IMG/VR virus record: IMGVR_UViG_3300037485_000099
Coordinates: 1-26,326 of that record
Length of the DNA stretch: 26,326 nt
Reading direction: 5' to 3' (one strand)
DNA from: a virus
Positions 23,204 through 26,326 of this stretch are shown one piece after another. The first letter of the stretch is position 1; each line of letters opens with the position of its first letter. A program made the translations under genes and the position numbers. The notes beneath the pieces were generated by a model. That model saw only the letters and a program-made list of their open reading frames with translations, did no database searches and was not told the origin of the DNA.

Positions 23204-23509
23204 CTAATAGACCCTTTTCCAATTGCCACTTTGTTTAATATAAATCTGATCTGGTAATTTCCACGTACCACTATGTTTAACATAAGGTGTGGATATTTTC
23301 CAAACACCTCCAACATTGTAGTACATGTTTTGATAAAACGTAGTTAATGTTGGTATTGCATTAAGAAAGCTTGTTACATTATTAACTACAATATTTTCAG
23401 TAATACGAATATCACCTGTTTCTGTAATTCTAGTATCTGATGCTTCAGTAATACGAGTTACATCTGTAATCGTTCCTGATTCTACTTGTCCGTATTGAAT
23501 TAAAGGCAT
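23204..23509 (-). CDS. Short RITE-repeat protein with Trp-rich C-terminus
   Basis: This 101-aa protein has three RITE motifs near its N-terminus (DVTRITEASDTRITETGDIR followed by ITE). At the C-terminus there are three Y-x-x-x-G-x-W-K units, with VWKISTPYVKHSGTWKLPDQ and IYIKQSGNWKRVY. The 293-aa neighbour shares both ends. The central part is short and hydrophobic/polar (FLNAIPTLTTFYQNM). The pair look like a long and a short version of a common fibre scaffold. Its stop (TAG) directly precedes the 147-aa gene start. No enzymatic motif is visible. Confidence 0.8.
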   Translation of the reverse strand: MPLIQYGQVESGTITDVTRITEASDTRITETGDIRITENIVVNNVTSFLNAIPTLTTFYQNMYYNVGGVWKISTPYVKHSGTWKLPDQIYIKQSGNWKRVY

Positions 23510-24391
23510 CTAGTAAACCCTCGTCCAAGATCCACTTACTTTCTTATAAATGTATTCTGGTATCTTCCAAGTGCCAGCATGTTTAACATAGGGAGTAGAT
23601 GTTTTCCATGCTCCACTGACTTTAACATACATTGTAGAAGTAAATGGTACGAGTGTTCCTTCAGGGCTAATTGATCCACTTGCACTCAGACTTGTAGATC
23701 CACCTAACTTATTATCACCATCTGCTGCTATACTACCAGCTCCACTTAGAGATGATTCAGCAAACTTAATTCTAAATCCAATAGAACTTAAACTACCTGT
23801 GCCTGTTAAACTTGTTGCACCATTCAATGTGAGTTTAGGTACGACTGACATTGATCCTGTGGCTTGTAGATCAGAGTTTCGATAAGCTACTAATCTAGAG
23901 GTTTCAGTGATACTTGCTACACCATTAAAGTTATGGACGTGTCCAATAAACTTACCAATACTGAAGAACGCTTCAGAACCAGTTGCTTGCATATCAACTG
24001 TAGTTCTGTAAGTATTCTTTCCATCAAATGAAGCACTACCTGTAGCACTTAAATTTGAGAATACAAACTTAACAACTCTTGCTGTTGAATCGAGTGTTCC
24101 TGTTCCTGTGAAACTAGAAACACCATTGGCTTTTAAATTACCTGTATTATCTAATGTACCTGTACCTGTTAAGTTACTTGCACCATATCGAGTAAGTGTA
24201 GCTATAGATGCACAGAATCCTTCACCACCGTTATCAAAGAACCCTACTTGTTTTAAACTTTGTAGAGCACTAAGACTACCACTCGCAGTTAGATCACTAA
24301 ACTGTTCTGAGAACTTTTCAGTGATCCGAAAGACATCTGCTTCCGTGATTCTATAGTCTCCATTTTCGAGAACACGAAAGCCATCAGCCAT
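23510..24391 (-). CDS. Long RITE-repeat fibre protein with internal beta repeats
   Basis: This 293-aa protein has two RITE motifs near the N-terminus (DYRITEADVFRITE). About nine degenerate units of 20-28 residues follow, with the pattern S-x-L-x-A/G-T/S-G-S/T-L/I/A-S/D (SNLTGTGTLDNTGNLKANG, SSFTGTGTLDSTARVV, TSLTGTGSLSSIGFRI and others). It ends in the Trp module VSGAWKTSTPYVKHAGTWKI that it shares with the 101-aa neighbour. A repetitive beta shaft between two fixed ends is typical of phage fibre shafts. The gene starts two bases after the stop of the 130-aa gene. Confidence 0.82.
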   Translation of the reverse strand: MADGFRVLENGDYRITEADVFRITEKFSEQFSDLTASGSLSALQSLKQVGFFDNGGEGFCASIATLTRYGASNLTGTGTLDNTGNLKANGVSSFTGTGTLDSTARVVKFVFSNLSATGSASFDGKNTYRTTVDMQATGSEAFFSIGKFIGHVHNFNGVASITETSRLVAYRNSDLQATGSMSVVPKLTLNGATSLTGTGSLSSIGFRIKFAESSLSGAGSIAADGDNKLGGSTSLSASGSISPEGTLVPFTSTMYVKVSGAWKTSTPYVKHAGTWKIPEYIYKKVSGSWTRVY

Positions 24392-24393
24392 GA

Positions 24394-24786
24394 TTAAGCT
24401 ATTGTTAGATCAATATTGCCGATTGAGAATTCTAGTGTATCGCCATCAGCTACAGATTTAGATGCTGTCATTGAACCGTGCCAAAGCAAGTTACCACCAG
24501 TTGAGTTATCAAAAATACCAATGTGAGATACTGTACCCCAAGAACCACCAGAAGCAGTGAATGTGACTGCACCTGTGTTTGAAGTTGTACCACCTGGGCT
24601 TGATGCTGCACCGAATGTAACTGATTGACGTGAATAACCTGAACCTGATACTTCTGTACCACCGCCTGTATCATCTGGAGCTGCAGTGTAAAGTGCAACG
24701 TACCATGCTGTAGGACGTGTTGCAGAACCTGTAGTCATTGACCAATCGAGCAATAACTTTTCTGCGTAATTTGATAATGCTGCCAT
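24394..24786 (-). CDS. Tail fibre-associated protein, 130 aa
   Basis: TAAGGGAGAAATAC precedes the ATG. The translation MAALSNYAEKLLLDWSMTTG, with PTAWYVALYTAAPDDTGGGT and VSHIGIFDNSTGGNLLWHGS, matches a well-recognised small phage tail protein (SNYAE/LTNYAEN... LYTAAP.. GGTE.. YxRQxVTF... ASWGTVxxxGIFDxxxGGNLLWHG). Members are found beside fibre and baseplate genes in many phages, often named tail fibre protein. The role is structural by context. No catalytic residues are evident. Confidence 0.85.
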   Translation of the reverse strand: MAALSNYAEKLLLDWSMTTGSATRPTAWYVALYTAAPDDTGGGTEVSGSGYSRQSVTFGAASSPGGTTSNTGAVTFTASGGSWGTVSHIGIFDNSTGGNLLWHGSMTASKSVADGDTLEFSIGNIDLTIA

Positions 24787-24801
24787 GTATTTCTCCCTTA
24801 A

Positions 24802-25134
24802 TTAAACGCTTACTTTAAACCAAATATCTCCATCGGTACCACCTGAAGGAGAGCTTGTACTGATTGTAACTCTGTTTGTTAGTGCCTCATAATCATCGTA
24901 GATATCTTGCATTGATGTAAGAATATTAACGCCACCTACTTCGACATCACTTACGTTGATTATTTTATTACCGTTCATATCAAGATCGGCTTCCATTTGG
25001 TTAGGTTCACCGCCTGGAGGATCACGATATAAAACTTTGTTATTTAATTCTGCTTCAAGAGCATTGAAAGCATTATTAAGCTGTGTGGTACTTGCATAAC
25101 CTGATGCAATATCACTGATTGTAATTTTTGCCAT
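24802..25134 (-). CDS. Fibre-type structural protein with DLDMNGNKI motif
   Basis: The protein begins MAKITISDIASGYASTTQLN and then NAFNALEAELNNKVLYRDPP. The motif MEADLDMNGNKIINV and the C-terminal STSSPSGGTDGDIWFKVSV are patterns of phage tail-fibre N-terminal and tip modules. At 110 aa it is short, and may form a fibre adaptor that attaches other fibre subunits to the tail. The ATG overlaps the stop of the HNH gene (TAATG). Function is inferred from motif memory and its position at the head of the fibre bank. Confidence 0.82.
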   Translation of the reverse strand: MAKITISDIASGYASTTQLNNAFNALEAELNNKVLYRDPPGGEPNQMEADLDMNGNKIINVSDVEVGGVNILTSMQDIYDDYEALTNRVTISTSSPSGGTDGDIWFKVSV

Positions 25135-25394
25135 TAAAATCCTCTTTTCTTACGAAGTGCTTCTTTTGTTAAATTTGATTTAGCAGATACCACTCGAAGA
25201 TTACTACGAGCATTAGTACCACCATTGACAAGTGGTTTCTTGTGATCTACTTGACGACTATCACCTACTTTGAGTCCTGACATCTTACGAGCTTGGTTTC
25301 GTTTAGCACGATCCTTTACTCGACTTGGTTTAGATGACTTCTCCCAAGCTAGTTCTTTTTTATAATCTCTTTTACCGTTAGTCGTGAATGGCAT
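25134..25394 (-). CDS. HNH endonuclease, probable packaging-associated
   Basis: This 86-aa protein is basic, and its core QVDHKKPLVNGGTNARSNLR ends in VVSAKSN. The DH...NGG.N...NL......N pattern is the metal-binding beta-beta-alpha core of HNH nucleases (D50/H51 with downstream N residues). The N-terminal half is Lys/Arg-rich and lacks the CxxC pairs of some HNH proteins. Small HNH proteins beside terminase genes are known to help cut DNA at the packaging step in several phages; a free-standing homing nuclease is the alternative. It sits just after the putative TerS and the 60-aa gene, which favours packaging. Confidence 0.85.
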   Translation of the reverse strand: MPFTTNGKRDYKKELAWEKSSKPSRVKDRAKRNQARKMSGLKVGDSRQVDHKKPLVNGGTNARSNLRVVSAKSNLTKEALRKKRGF

Positions 25395-25396
25395 GG

Positions 25397-25579
25397 TTAT
25401 GGGTAGAGGTAGTCAGCACCGTTAGCATCATAGTATTGTCTCATGAGATCAGGTAGAGCAAATCCTGTGACACCTAGATCTGTCTCAAGTGCTTTCTTTA
25501 AACCATCGTTGTATTGTGTAGGATAGCTCTTAGTACGACAGTAAGCGATGAACTCATCGTTCTTTGGAAAATTCATCAT
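25397..25579 (-). CDS. 60-aa protein between putative TerS and HNH genes
   Basis: The protein starts MMNFPKNDEFIAYCRTKSYP and ends GFALPDLMRQYYDANGADYL then YP. It is globular-looking and helical with no signal peptide or metal site. I recall no defined family. Its ATG lies two bases after the TerS stop, so it is likely translated with it, and its close position between two DNA-packaging proteins suggests a packaging accessory. This is inference from context only. Confidence 0.72.
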   Translation of the reverse strand: MMNFPKNDEFIAYCRTKSYPTQYNDGLKKALETDLGVTGFALPDLMRQYYDANGADYLYP

Positions 25580-25581
25580 AA

Positions 25582-26133
25582 CTATTCTTTACCTCCATTG
25601 ACAACCTTTAAACCAATACGTTCCATATCAGACTCAAGTTCTTTATTGACTCCTGCTTGAATCTTACGTTCACGTTCCACTTCTTCTTTTGAAGGACGAC
25701 CCCTCTTAGGAAGGTAGCCTTTCTCAGCTAGGTACTTTGCAGCGTTCACTCCCTTGGCATCATTATCCATAGAAGCTATGATCATGGCTTTAAGTGTCTT
25801 AGCCTTAATCTTGATATCAAGTTCTTCTCTCCAAGTCTTGATTTCATCTTTGATTGCAGGAATGGTATCATTAGCTAACTTAGTCCAGTGATCCCAAGAA
25901 TTGAAAACATCTAGAGCAAACTCGTATTCAAAGTTTGGTATGTGATCGTATGCCATGTAAATCTGTTTAAGAGACGGATAAGTCCCCTCAGGTTTTACGA
26001 GGTCATAACTCTTTAACGAAAAGATCGGAGGGTATCTATTGTCATTCTCGTGACGTAGCTCCCAGAAGAGACTCTGGGTTCTATAACGACCCATGTCATC
26101 TTTCAGTTGAGAGTGTATCTTTGTGAAGTCCAA
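25582..26133 (-). CDS. terS: Putative terminase small subunit
   Basis: The start is a TTG at 26133 preceded by AAGGACC; the only early ATG, at codon 14, has no ribosome site. The 183-aa protein has LFWELRHENDNRYPPIFSLK, then YPSLKQIYMAYDHIPNFEYE, a helical central part around FNSWDHWTKLA, and KGVNAAKYLAEKGYLPKRGR followed by PSKEE. The Ala-Ala-Lys-Tyr-Leu...KGYxxKRGRPSKEE pattern with a C-terminal basic tail is one I know from podovirus small terminases. It would recognise phage DNA and hand it to TerL, encoded about 10 kb downstream in the same operon. It is the first gene after the strong promoter. Confidence 0.75.
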   Translation of the reverse strand: MDFTKIHSQLKDDMGRYRTQSLFWELRHENDNRYPPIFSLKSYDLVKPEGTYPSLKQIYMAYDHIPNFEYEFALDVFNSWDHWTKLANDTIPAIKDEIKTWREELDIKIKAKTLKAMIIASMDNDAKGVNAAKYLAEKGYLPKRGRPSKEEVERERKIQAGVNKELESDMERIGLKVVNGGKE

Positions 26134-26178
26134 TAGAGGTCCTTAGAGAGAAGAATACTTTTTTACGCTTATACAATA

Positions 26179-26207
26179 ATTATAACACAGAAATCTTAGT
26201 TTGTCAA
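26179..26207 (-). promoter_or_regulatory. Near-perfect sigma70 promoter for the late operon
   Basis: On the minus strand TTGACA (26207-26202) is separated by 17 bases from TATAAT (26184-26179), with TGT just before the -10 (extended -10, TGnTATAAT). Both hexamers are full consensus. The predicted start is about 26172, giving a leader of roughly 40 bases ending in AAGGACCTCTA before the TTG start of TerS. The -10 and the next four bases (TATAATTATT) match the capsid promoter at 12306-12334. Confidence 0.88.
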
Positions 26208-26213
26208 GAAGTA

Positions 26214-26251
26214 TTTCATTCAAAGAAGCAGTTTTAGTTTAATGAATGAAA
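26214..26251. repeat. Nine-base inverted repeat upstream of the late promoter
   Basis: The arms TTTCATTCA (26214-26222) and TGAATGAAA (26243-26251) are exact reverse complements with a 20-base loop, lying seven bases upstream of the -35 box. It could be an operator, an upstream transcript end or chance in an AT-rich gap. No U-tract follows on either strand. The rest of the 193-base gap 26134-26326 contains no gene that I can support. Confidence 0.4.
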
Positions 26252-26326
26252 ACTCACATCTGAAAGAAGTTTATCTTCTTGAAGACAATATTTCAGCTTT
26301 ATATCATATTTAATATAATATATAAT

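Noticed and set aside
24468-24698. Minus-strand Gln/His/Val-rich frame
   Set aside because: It is a shifted reading of the Thr/Ser/Gly codons of the 130-aa fibre-associated gene, with no ribosome site.
1-26326. tRNA, rRNA, CRISPR array, integrase or insertion sequence
   Set aside because: I looked for cloverleaf-type segments, regular direct repeats with spacers, and recombinase or transposase motifs in the coding frames, and saw none. Nearly all DNA is accounted for by late phage genes.

Overview
The window is the late (structural, lysis and DNA-packaging) half of a short-tailed double-stranded DNA phage, that is, a podovirus-type genome. It is AT-rich and very tightly packed. All 39 supported protein genes lie on the minus strand, so the map reads right to left. 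Neighbouring genes usually abut or overlap by TAATG or ATGA, and most starts have a good GGAG/AGGA ribosome site. The protein set (TerS, TerL, portal, scaffold, capsid, adaptor, nozzle, internal virion proteins) marks a T7-like body plan. Several small proteins and fibre proteins have sequences I associate with phages of aquatic (marine or freshwater) Proteobacteria. The host is inferred, not shown. No tRNA, integrase, CRISPR or insertion sequence was seen.

Layout in transcription order. (1) 26326-26134 is a 193-base AT-rich leader with a near-perfect sigma70 promoter with an extended -10. (2) 26133-25134 carries the putative small terminase, a 60-aa protein and an HNH nuclease. (3) 25134-19223 is a long bank of tail-fibre, adhesin and fibre-accessory genes, including two related RITE-repeat proteins, a glycine-rich adhesin and a carbohydrate-binding-like fibre. 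(4) 19220-16378 is the putative lysis and envelope region: small membrane proteins, two exported cysteine-containing proteins (one with thrombospondin-like repeats), a 3-TM holin and a GH24 lysozyme. (5) 16378-15690 holds four tiny basic proteins. (6) 15690-12342 encodes the large terminase and portal. (7) A second consensus promoter lies at 12306-12334, and its predicted +1 falls on the ATG of the next gene. (8) 12299-9229 holds an 84-aa protein, scaffold, major capsid protein and two virion-surface-type proteins, with a hairpin between the last two. (9) 9219-1 holds the adaptor, three small proteins, nozzle, a GNAT-like protein, an internal virion protein and a giant internal virion protein that runs off the left edge.

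The genes appear to form one late operon from the right-hand promoter, boosted by the internal promoter just before the capsid genes, where most product is needed. The hairpin downstream of the capsid could lower expression of the tail genes, much as the terminator after gene 10 does in T7.

The most unusual observation is a 39-aa lysine-rich protein (8330-8449). Its residues 4-17 match residues 4-17 of the major capsid protein at 12 of 14 positions, yet 7 of the 12 shared residues use different codons. This points to a conserved peptide tag rather than a recent duplication. Other points of interest are the exact leaderless-promoter geometry at 12299, the E-C-T active site and ambiguous start of the lysozyme, and the thrombospondin-like protein whose C-terminus overlaps the next gene by 137 bases.
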